From Sulfurovaceae bacterium (GTDB taxonomy: Bacteria > Campylobacterota > Campylobacteria > Campylobacterales > Sulfurovaceae): DNA of 6,180 nt. The first letter of the stretch is position 1. Each line of letters starts with the position of its first letter. A program made the translations under genes and the position numbers. The stretch covers positions 1-6,180 of the forward strand of contig JAOZOG010000057.1 in NCBI GenBank assembly GCA_029933395.1, in the 5' to 3' direction. Positions 1 through 5,171 of this stretch are shown here, piece by piece. Below the pieces are notes generated by a model. It made no database searches. It was not told the origin of the DNA and was given only the letters and a program-made list of their open reading frames with translations.

Positions 1-1052
1 CCAACCGTTTCCACAGTAATATGCGCGAGCAGGCTGCAGGTGTGATCAGAAACTGGGATTTCGACTCGATCATACTAGGTACCAGCGTACTGGAAAACAG
101 CTCTGCTAATGAAGCTTCACGCAAATTGGGAGGTAAATTTGTCAATCTCTCACTTGAGGGAGGCAACTACTTCGAAAGACAATTTGTGCTCTCTCATGTA
201 CTAAAAAAGAAGAAGATCGCGAAGGTCATCTACTCACTTGATCATCTGGGTGTTGTAAGCAGAGAGGGGCACCCAACTTTTCCACTCGAGAAGTGGACCT
301 ACCTTTATGATGACAATCCATTCAATGATCCACAGATCTATCTCAACAATAAATATATGAAATGCCTGCTCTCTTTTTCCAGCAGCGAAAAGTGTCTGGG
401 CAAGGGGACGGATCTGGATATGCCTAATGCCTGGTTCAAAGAACCAATACATTCCGCACGCTTCGGAGGTCTGGACAGATGGTTTCAGGTGAGTAATAAT
501 CTCCAGGTAAAAGAGGCCTTCAGGATGATTTCAGATACGATTCGAAAGATCAAAGATGGTGTAACAGTTGATTTCAAAAATATTGATGAGAGAGTCAATC
601 AATCAAAACACTATCTTGATGAAACAATCCTCTCAGAAGTGTCACAATATCCAAATACGGAATTTATCCTGATTCTGCCTCCCTATTCACGTATCTTTTT
701 TGCGATAGAGGCCCAATATGACAAACCGATGTTTCGCGTCTTCAAGGAGAGTATCCGCTACCTGACTGCAATGAGCGAACGATACCCCAATCTGAAACTC
801 TACGGCTGGAGTGACCACGATTTTCCGGATGACATTGCCAACTACAAGGATCTCTTTCACTACTCCGAAAAGATCAACTCCTGGATGTTCGATGCGATCA
901 AGCGAAAAGAGGGGCTGCTTACTTCGGAAAATGTAGAAGTGTACCTGAAGAAGATTACTAAAAAAGCACAAGATTATAATCTCTTCGAATTGGGCAAGAA
1001 GATCGACAACTATCTGCAATCTTCTGAAAAAGAGGAGAGCAAATCTCAGTAA
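1..1052 (+). CDS. SGNH-hydrolase-like protein, 5'-truncated by the window edge
   Basis: The reading frame is open from base 3 to the stop at 1050-1052. The first ATG (base 21) has no Shine-Dalgarno sequence, and the codons before it (NRFHSN) read as protein, so the true start lies outside the window. Counting from that ATG, 343 residues are visible. A segment IILGTS (17-22) follows a predicted beta strand and resembles SGNH block I, with Ser22 as the candidate nucleophile. DLFHYSEKIN (277-286) resembles the C-terminal Asp-x-x-His of this fold, as in DltD- and AlgX/AlgJ-type proteins. LILPPYS (217-223) looks like another core strand. No membrane segment is visible, but relatives I recall have one N-terminal helix, which would be in the missing part. 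The C-terminus is rich in Lys and Glu. It may act on envelope polysaccharide, possibly with a membrane O-acyltransferase upstream; this is inference. The fold is moderately supported, the substrate unknown. Confidence 0.6.
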   Translation, partial: NRFHSNMREQAAGVIRNWDFDSIILGTSVLENSSANEASRKLGGKFVNLSLEGGNYFERQFVLSHVLKKKKIAKVIYSLDHLGVVSREGHPTFPLEKWTYLYDDNPFNDPQIYLNNKYMKCLLSFSSSEKCLGKGTDLDMPNAWFKEPIHSARFGGLDRWFQVSNNLQVKEAFRMISDTIRKIKDGVTVDFKNIDERVNQSKHYLDETILSEVSQYPNTEFILILPPYSRIFFAIEAQYDKPMFRVFKESIRYLTAMSERYPNLKLYGWSDHDFPDDIANYKDLFHYSEKINSWMFDAIKRKEGLLTSENVEVYLKKITKKAQDYNLFELGKKIDNYLQSSEKEESKSQ

Positions 1053-1100
1053 AGGATGATTGTAGGTTTTTACAAGGAGTAGGGACTTCAGTCCCATCCT
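1053..1100. repeat. REP-like foldable element: two hairpins inside an outer inverted repeat
   Basis: This stretch begins on the base after the upstream stop codon. An outer inverted repeat AGGATG (1053-1058) / CATCCT (1095-1100) encloses two hairpins: TTGTA-GGTTTT-TACAA (1060-1075) and GGGACT-TC-AGTCCC (1082-1095). Base 1095 can serve either the second hairpin or the outer stem. GTAG (1079-1082) sits at the 5' foot of the second hairpin, the position such a tetranucleotide takes in REP sequences mobilised by RAYT (TnpA-REP) transposases. No T-tract follows on either strand, so it is not a standard intrinsic terminator. It could be a REP/MITE remnant or a 3'-end mRNA stabiliser. Only one copy is visible here, so membership of a repeat family is inferred. 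Confidence 0.5.
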
Positions 1101-1105
1101 ATGTC

Positions 1106-1127
1106 AAAAAAAGAAGCCGAAGCTCCC
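1106..1127 (-). terminator. Rho-independent terminator of hisS (UUCG tetraloop)
   Basis: Read on the minus strand, GGAGC-TTCG-GCTTC forms a 5-bp stem (one G-U pair) closed by the very stable C(UUCG)G tetraloop, followed directly by seven T residues (plus-strand A-tract 1106-1112). It lies about 14 bases past the hisS stop codon. On the plus strand there is no T-tract after the hairpin, so it should work only for hisS transcripts. Confidence 0.8.
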
Positions 1128-1139
1128 GTTCCAATAGGC

Positions 1140-2351
1140 CTAGAACAGCTCCACCGGCAGCGTCTTCTCCTCTTTGCTCTCCAGATCTTTGATCCAGATC
1201 GTTCCATTGCTGAATTCATCTTCTCCAATGATCGCAGCGATTCTCGCTCCGGCTTTGTCTGCGCCTTTGAGGTGGGCTTTGAGCTTTTTGGCATCGTATT
1301 CGACAGTGACTTTCTGCTCTCTTCTCTTCCTCTGTGCAACAGGAAAGAGGCTGTTGATCGCTTCGGGGATCATCGCACCCAGATAGATTCCCTCCCTTTT
1401 GGATTCGGGCATCTTGACCAGCTCCATAATCCGCTCGATACCGATCGCGAAACCGACAGCGGGCGTAGGGCGGCCATCGAGATACTCGACCAACTTGTCA
1501 TAGCGTCCGCCGCCTGCGATAGCACTCTGTGCACCGATTTCGCTGCTGACAAACTCGAAGGCGGTTTTGGAGTAGTAGTCGAGGCCGCGGACGAGATTGG
1601 TATCCACTTCGTAGTCGATACCTGCCTGATTGAGTAGCTCGGTCAGTTTGCCGAAATCACTGTCGCAGCTTTCGCAGAGGTTTTCGATCAGTTTGGGAGA
1701 ACCCTGCAGCAGTGCCTGACACGCTTCATTCTTGCAGTCGAGTGTACGGATGGGGTTGGTACCGATACGTCGCACGCAGTCATCACAGAGGCCATCTTCG
1801 ATATCGGTGAGGAAGTGTACCAGATCGTCCCGGTAGGGCGGCATACATTCGGTGCAGCCCAATGAGTTGATCTTGAGACTGCAGGCGATACCGAGTGCAT
1901 CGAAGATATCCTTGATCATCGTGATGATGGTAAAATCCTCATAGACAGAGGCTTCCCCGAAACTTTCGCAACCAAACTGGTGGAACTCCCTGAGACGTCC
2001 CTTCTGCGGCCGCTCATAGCGAAACATCGGTCCGTAGTAGTAAAACTTGTATTTCTGAGGCTGACGGTCGAGTTTGGCCGAGATGAAAGCCCGCACGATA
2101 CCCGCCGTACCCTCGGGCCGCATACAGACATCGTTTCCGCCCTTGTCTTCGAACTGATACATCTCCTTACCGACGATATCGCTGCTTTCGCCTACCGATC
2201 GCCTGAAGAGTGCCGTCTCTTCGAGAATCGGTGTTTCGATATAGCTGTAGCCGTACTTTTTGGCGATATCGATAGCTGTGGTAATAATATATACAAAACG
2301 CTGACTCTCCTCGAAGGTGAGATCTTTCATTCCGCGCAGGGCATTAATCAT
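1140..2351 (-). CDS. hisS: Histidine--tRNA ligase (HisRS)
   Basis: Cytoplasmic class II aminoacyl-tRNA synthetase that charges tRNA-His with histidine using ATP. The 403 residues match the usual length. Motif 1 region is IETPILEETALF (38-49); motif 2 is GPMFRYERPQKGRLREFHQFG (107-127) with the ATP-contacting Arg; the HisRS-specific histidine loop is LVRGLDYY (253-260); motif 3 is in AIAGGGRYDKLVEYL through GFAIGIER (277-307). The C-terminal part (about 320-403) is the anticodon-binding domain. The insertion domain carries cysteine pairs at 166/169, 189/192, 206/211 and 226/229. The presence of both histidine-binding motifs argues against the HisZ paralogue. The ATG at 2351 is preceded by AGAGGA about eight bases upstream, and MINALRGMKDL is a typical start. 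It lies downstream of the DUF6544 gene but has its own likely promoter and a strong terminator. Confidence 0.97.
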   Translation of the reverse strand: MINALRGMKDLTFEESQRFVYIITTAIDIAKKYGYSYIETPILEETALFRRSVGESSDIVGKEMYQFEDKGGNDVCMRPEGTAGIVRAFISAKLDRQPQKYKFYYYGPMFRYERPQKGRLREFHQFGCESFGEASVYEDFTIITMIKDIFDALGIACSLKINSLGCTECMPPYRDDLVHFLTDIEDGLCDDCVRRIGTNPIRTLDCKNEACQALLQGSPKLIENLCESCDSDFGKLTELLNQAGIDYEVDTNLVRGLDYYSKTAFEFVSSEIGAQSAIAGGGRYDKLVEYLDGRPTPAVGFAIGIERIMELVKMPESKREGIYLGAMIPEAINSLFPVAQRKRREQKVTVEYDAKKLKAHLKGADKAGARIAAIIGEDEFSNGTIWIKDLESKEEKTLPVELF

Positions 2352-2375
2352 AGGGACTTTCCTCTTGTGTGAAAA

Positions 2376-2411
2376 TGCGGCATTATACCTTGATGTTGGT
2401 TAGGGTGGCTT
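2376..2411 (-). promoter_or_regulatory. Probable sigma-70 promoter of hisS
   Basis: On the minus strand a perfect TATAAT (-10) occupies 2387-2382, about 30 bases before the hisS ATG, giving a predicted leader of roughly 25 nucleotides. The -35 position (about 2410-2405, AGCCAC) does not match TTGACA. Weak -35 boxes are usual in Campylobacterota promoters, so this does not count strongly against it. It would allow hisS to be expressed independently of the gene upstream. Confidence 0.5.
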
Positions 2412-2423
2412 GAGGGGTTTGTA

Positions 2424-3281
2424 TTATTCGTAGTCAAATTCTGCCTGGATAATTGTGCCTTTCCAAAAAAGCCACCATCCTTCCGGCAGGTGCCACCCCA
2501 CTTCTCCTTTTGTTGGAATTTTCACTCCGTCGAAATCCTGATAATTTGAAAAATAACCCTCCCATGGATATCGAATATAGCGATCACCAAATTTTCCAAA
2601 GCGCTCCTCTGTATAGATTCCGGTGATCTGACCCAGATTATTGAATCTGAATTCAAGAGAAACAGAGACATCATCGACGCTCAAACTCGCAATAGCTGTA
2701 TACTTATCGACAGCTTTCCACTTCACGCCGCTTTGCGGCAATAATGCCGTTGGATGCCATACGGACTCCGCCAGATATCTGTAGAGCGCTCCCGCATTCA
2801 GCTTGGGATGGTTTTTGTCGCTACCAAGTGTGATTGCCGACATCAGTGATACTTCCCCGCTTCCCACTCCATCCTCGAAAGCATCAATGATACGAACAAA
2901 GACACTCGGGAAGATTCTGATCTTTGCATCCCATAAAAAGCCAACAGGGTTTTCCGAAACGATTTGCGATGCTTCAAAGTGAGACCACTTGGTACTCCCG
3001 GGGTCGATTTTGATTCTGCCCCTCTGTTGATATCTGGCCAAACGGGCAAATCTGCTACCGTCATCCAGAACATAATGAAAGTATCGCTTCACAGGTTCGG
3101 GCAAATTCGATAGTGATACAGTATCGATTATGCCTCTTTTTCCGGATGTCGATGCATATTCCAGTTTTTCTGCAAGCGCAGCTGTTTTGGCATTTTTTCT
3201 TTTTGCAGTGATATAGAAGGTTATTGTGATAATGGTGGCAAGAAAAAGAAGGATAATGGAGAGATAAAATAAGAGTACCAT
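2424..3281 (-). CDS. Membrane-anchored DUF6544-family-like protein
   Basis: Function unknown. From the chosen ATG it has 285 residues: an N-terminal hydrophobic helix (about 2-25) followed by a basic stretch (KRKN) and a soluble domain. Segments that fit my recall of the DUF6544 pattern are LPEPVKRYFHYVL (60-72), an RGRIKIDPGS strand (88-96), FLWDAKI (115-121), LYRYLAESVWHPTALLP (167-182), YPWEGYFSNY (238-247) and GEVGWHLPEGWWLFWKG (259-275). The basic patch after the helix suggests an inner-membrane anchor; whether the domain faces the periplasm is not settled. I start it at 3281 rather than at the longer TTG at 3308, because AGGAG lies six bases before this ATG and the TTG has no such site. 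The gene lies between tmk and hisS, which adjoin in Campylobacter as I recall, and its base composition is visibly lower in GC (a sampled 60-base stretch near 2521 is about 37% GC, against about 58% for one in hisS near 1801). Both suggest insertion. Confidence 0.7.
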   Translation of the reverse strand: MVLLFYLSIILLFLATIITITFYITAKRKNAKTAALAEKLEYASTSGKRGIIDTVSLSNLPEPVKRYFHYVLDDGSRFARLARYQQRGRIKIDPGSTKWSHFEASQIVSENPVGFLWDAKIRIFPSVFVRIIDAFEDGVGSGEVSLMSAITLGSDKNHPKLNAGALYRYLAESVWHPTALLPQSGVKWKAVDKYTAIASLSVDDVSVSLEFRFNNLGQITGIYTEERFGKFGDRYIRYPWEGYFSNYQDFDGVKIPTKGEVGWHLPEGWWLFWKGTIIQAEFDYE

Positions 3282-3287
3282 TCTTTT

Positions 3288-3292
3288 CTCCT
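3288..3292 (-). promoter_or_regulatory. Ribosome binding site that fixes the DUF6544 gene start
   Basis: AGGAG on the minus strand, six bases before the ATG at 3281. No comparable site precedes the alternative TTG start at 3308, so the ATG start is preferred and the protein begins directly with its membrane helix. Confidence 0.75.
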
Positions 3293-3339
3293 GGGGCTGT
3301 GATTTCAAGAATAGACAGATATCTATCGCTTTATCGGTT

Positions 3340-3358
3340 CAGGTGACTTGTTTACCTG
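3340..3358. repeat. Short inverted repeat downstream of tmk
   Basis: CAGGT (3340-3344) pairs with ACCTG (3354-3358), and one G-T and one A-T pair extend the stem to seven pairs around a five-base loop. It lies 20 bases past the tmk stop, where an operon terminator would be expected, but no T-tract follows on the minus strand. It could be a weak terminator, an mRNA 3' end or an operator for the DUF6544 gene. The rest of the 96-base gap shows no convincing promoter. Confidence 0.3.
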
Positions 3359-3377
3359 CCGGAGTAATAAAATACAA

Positions 3378-3953
3378 CTACGTTTTTAGATACTCCGATA
3401 TTGCCCGATGAATATCCTCTATTGTATCCGAAGCATCGATAAAGAGATGCGGAATACCAAGTTTGATAACGCTTTCCCTCATATGATTCTGCACTTCGAG
3501 CAGGTATTCCAGTCCCCGCTCTTCGATCCCGTCAAGCTCTTTTTGGGAGATACGGTCGTGGAGTGTTTCCATATCGGTGAGAAAAAGGATGATACGGTCG
3601 GGAAGGTGCTCTTCGAGGGCGAAGCGGTTGAGATTGACCAGAGTATCGAAGTCGAAGTCACCATTGGCCAGAGCATAGCCGATCCCGGAGATGAAACCGC
3701 GGTCGGAGAGGATGAGGCGGTCGCGGTTGGGCTTGATCACCTCTTCGTAGTGCTCGGCACGGTCCGCCAGAAAGAGCAGGAGTTCTGCGCGCTTGGAAGA
3801 GAGTCGGTCGTGTAGCAGTATCTCTCTGGCCTTTTTTCCAAAAGAGGTGCCGCCGGGCTCTTTCGTGACGATGACTTCGGGGTGGCGTGCTTTGATCAGG
3901 TCGATCTGGGTACTTTTGCCGCAGGTGTCTATCCCCTCGAAAAGTATATACAT
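3378..3953 (-). CDS. tmk: Thymidylate kinase (dTMP kinase)
   Basis: Phosphorylates dTMP to dTDP with ATP in the cytoplasm, an essential step of dTTP synthesis. At 191 residues it is slightly shorter than many bacterial Tmk proteins but normal for Campylobacterota. The P-loop is FEGIDTCGKST (5-15). EPGGT (32-36) binds dTMP. The switch motif is SDRGFISGIGYA (83-94), with the DR pair at 84-85 and the F-I-S-G variant typical of this phylum. A lid region with basic and acidic residues runs RISQKELDGIEERG (134-147). The ATG shares one base with the coaD stop codon (TGATG), and its AGAGGAG site (3965-3959) lies inside the end of coaD, so translation of the two is probably coupled. Confidence 0.95.
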   Translation of the reverse strand: MYILFEGIDTCGKSTQIDLIKARHPEVIVTKEPGGTSFGKKAREILLHDRLSSKRAELLLFLADRAEHYEEVIKPNRDRLILSDRGFISGIGYALANGDFDFDTLVNLNRFALEEHLPDRIILFLTDMETLHDRISQKELDGIEERGLEYLLEVQNHMRESVIKLGIPHLFIDASDTIEDIHRAISEYLKT

Positions 3954-4438
3954 CAGTGCTCCTCTTTTTTCTCTCGCATAATCATCTCATATGCTTCAGC
4001 GGGCAATAGATGATCGACTCTCCCGTCAAAGTGGAGGATGGAGCGCACGACGGACGAGCTGACAAAGGCATGCTTGAGGCTGGGCATCAGGTAGATGGTT
4101 TCGAGATCTTTTTTGAGTGATGCATTGGCATATCCCATCTGCAGTTCATACTCGAAGTCACTCACGGCACGCAGGCCACGGATGATGAAGTTGGCATCGA
4201 GTTCGTCGGAGAGATTGACCAGCAGGTTTTCAAAGCCGATTACTTTGACCTTGGGATTGCTTTGTGTGACCGCTTTGGCCATTGCGATGCGCTGATCGTG
4301 GTCAAACATCGGCTTCTTGGCTTCGCTCTCCGCCACTGCGACGATAATCTCGTCGAAGATTTTGCAGGCACGCTTGATGATATCGTAGTGCCCGTTGGTG
4401 ATGGGGTCGAAAGTTCCGGGGTAGATGGCGCGGCGCAT
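3953..4438 (-). CDS. coaD: Phosphopantetheine adenylyltransferase
   Basis: Transfers AMP from ATP to 4'-phosphopantetheine, making dephospho-CoA, the penultimate step of coenzyme A synthesis. The 161 residues are the standard length for this hexameric nucleotidyltransferase. YPGTFDPITNGH (6-17) holds the T/HxGH nucleotide-binding motif; RGLRAVSDFEYELQM (87-101) is the conserved substrate loop; FVSSSVVR (125-132) is the ISSTxxR-type motif. A GTG three bases upstream (4441) would give one more residue. I prefer the ATG because AAAAGGG lies seven bases from it and only four from the GTG. It is the middle gene of the ubiX-coaD-tmk unit: about 98 bases after ubiX, and overlapping tmk by one base. 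Confidence 0.95.
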   Translation of the reverse strand: MRRAIYPGTFDPITNGHYDIIKRACKIFDEIIVAVAESEAKKPMFDHDQRIAMAKAVTQSNPKVKVIGFENLLVNLSDELDANFIIRGLRAVSDFEYELQMGYANASLKKDLETIYLMPSLKHAFVSSSVVRSILHFDGRVDHLLPAEAYEMIMREKKEEH

Positions 4439-4445
4439 CACAAAT

Positions 4446-4452
4446 CCCTTTT
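4446..4452 (-). promoter_or_regulatory. Ribosome binding site of coaD
   Basis: AAAAGGG on the minus strand precedes the coaD ATG by seven bases. The same ten bases CAAAAGGGAT also precede ubiX (5074-5065), where AGGG lies five bases before the ATG. This comparison supports the ATG over the GTG as the coaD start. Confidence 0.55.
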
Positions 4453-4457
4453 GGAAG

Positions 4458-4485
4458 TGAATGATGAATGATAAATGATGAATGA
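4458..4485. repeat. Heptamer tandem repeat (TGAATGA, four copies)
   Basis: Four head-to-tail copies of TGAATGA (4458-4464, 4465-4471, 4472-4478 as TAAATGA, 4479-4485) lie between ubiX and coaD, about 20 bases upstream of the coaD start. On the coding (minus) strand they read TCATTCA. The array is intergenic, so a change in copy number would alter leader length rather than a reading frame. It resembles short tandem repeats that expand by slippage; any regulatory role is conjecture. Confidence 0.75.
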
Positions 4486-4499
4486 TGTTGGAATGCTTT

Positions 4500-4511
4500 G
4501 CTTTGCAAAGC
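4500..4511. repeat. Perfect 12-base palindrome in the ubiX-coaD gap
   Basis: GCTTTGCAAAGC is a perfect palindrome, preceded by an extra GCTTT and followed on the plus strand by TTTT. As RNA it folds into only a 4-bp stem with a TGCA loop. It could be a protein-binding site or a weak attenuating hairpin between ubiX and coaD. No plus-strand gene ends here, so a plus-strand terminator makes little sense. Confidence 0.35.
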
Positions 4512-4536
4512 TTTTATTGATGAATATTTGCATCGG

Positions 4537-5061
4537 TTATCCTTTCCATCTCTGATAGAGGTCGTTTTCGATTCCCAGGGCATCGTACCATTTGCCGATG
4601 ATGAAGCGTTCCATTGCTTCGATATCGCGGATGTCGGCATAGTATCCTATCACCGGTGGGGCGATGATGACGCCGAGAGTGGCGAGTTTGTGCATATTTT
4701 CCAGGGCGATCGCCGAGAAGGGCATCTCTCTGGGGGCGAGGAGGAGTTTTTTCTGCTCCTTGAGTGCGACGGCGGCGATGCGGGTGGGGAGGTTGTCGGA
4801 AATGCCGCAGGCGATCTTGGCAAGGGTATTCATGCTGCACGGGATGATGGCGGTGGCATCGACGCCGAATGAGCCTGAAGAGACGGACGCGGCGATATCA
4901 TCATTGCGATGCAGAACGGCTCCAGAGTTTTCGAAAGTATCCACGGTCAGTGCATTATCCGAAACAACCACATGGGCCTCGATCTCTTTGGGCAGATAAC
5001 GGACAAACTTGACACCGAGTTCCACACCGCTTGCACCTGTCACTGCTATTGCCAGTTTCAT
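4537..5061 (-). CDS. ubiX: Flavin prenyltransferase UbiX
   Basis: Joins a dimethylallyl group to FMN, giving prenylated FMN, the cofactor of UbiD-type decarboxylases. The 174 residues fit the compact UbiX/Pad1 flavoprotein fold. VTGASG (7-12) is the FMN phosphate loop; VVVSDNA (31-37) is the next binding strand; IIPCSMNTLAKIACGISDNL (72-91) and LLLAPREMPFS (106-116) are strongly conserved UbiX segments; APPVIGYY (134-141) follows. In Campylobacterota, which make menaquinone by the futalosine route, the likely client is a UbiD-family decarboxylase; none is present in this window. It is the first gene of the ubiX-coaD-tmk unit. AAAAGGG lies five bases before the ATG, and a TATAAT box lies about 34 bases upstream. 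Confidence 0.93.
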   Translation of the reverse strand: MKLAIAVTGASGVELGVKFVRYLPKEIEAHVVVSDNALTVDTFENSGAVLHRNDDIAASVSSGSFGVDATAIIPCSMNTLAKIACGISDNLPTRIAAVALKEQKKLLLAPREMPFSAIALENMHKLATLGVIIAPPVIGYYADIRDIEAMERFIIGKWYDALGIENDLYQRWKG

Positions 5062-5088
5062 CCCATCCCTTTTGTAGAGTTGTTAATT

Positions 5089-5123
5089 GGCATTATTATA
5101 ACTCATACTAACTTGATATCGTT
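5089..5123 (-). promoter_or_regulatory. Probable promoter of the ubiX-coaD-tmk operon
   Basis: On the minus strand TATAAT occupies 5100-5095, preceded by AGT, which is a partial extended -10. The predicted transcript would start near 5088, giving a leader of about 27 nucleotides before the ubiX ATG. No TTGACA-like -35 box is visible at the usual distance. Confidence 0.5.
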
Positions 5124-5140
5124 GTGCTATAATGAAGGAG
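5105..5140 (+). promoter_or_regulatory. Probable promoter of the LpxR-like gene (extended -10)
   Basis: TGCTATAAT (5125-5133) is a perfect extended -10 element (TGnTATAAT), about 39 bases before the GTG start. The -35 position (about 5105-5110, ATACTA) is poor, as is common when the -10 is extended. Its upstream part overlaps the region used by the divergent ubiX promoter. Confidence 0.6.
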
Positions 5141-5171
5141 ATAGAGAATAAGGAAGATTACAGGGGTTTGT

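Noticed and set aside
1101..1637. Open frame of 178 codons on the plus strand opposite hisS
   Set aside because: It lies over the 3' part of hisS and the hisS terminator, has no ribosome site, and its product reads as a shadow of the real minus-strand gene.
2351..2359. TAGGGACTT occurs at both ends of hisS (1080-1088 and 2351-2359), suggesting flanking repeats
   Set aside because: The match is only nine bases. At 2351 it is just the complement of the hisS leader, without the hairpin or flanks seen at 1080, so chance is the simpler explanation.
1980..2372. Plus-strand open frame of 130 codons opposite the start of hisS
   Set aside because: It is fully explained as the complement of HisRS motifs 1 and 2 and resembles no protein.
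3408..3815. Plus-strand open frame of 135 codons opposite tmk
   Set aside because: It is antisense to a confidently assigned thymidylate kinase, has no ribosome site, and reads as a complement artefact.
4458..4485. Possible CRISPR or iteron array
   Set aside because: The units are only seven bases with no spacers, and no cas, rep or origin features lie nearby.
4302..4640. Minus-strand open frame spanning the heptamer repeats and linking ubiX and coaD
   Set aside because: It is out of frame with both genes and gives a low-complexity product (repeated Ser-Phe-Ile-His runs) from the tandem repeat.
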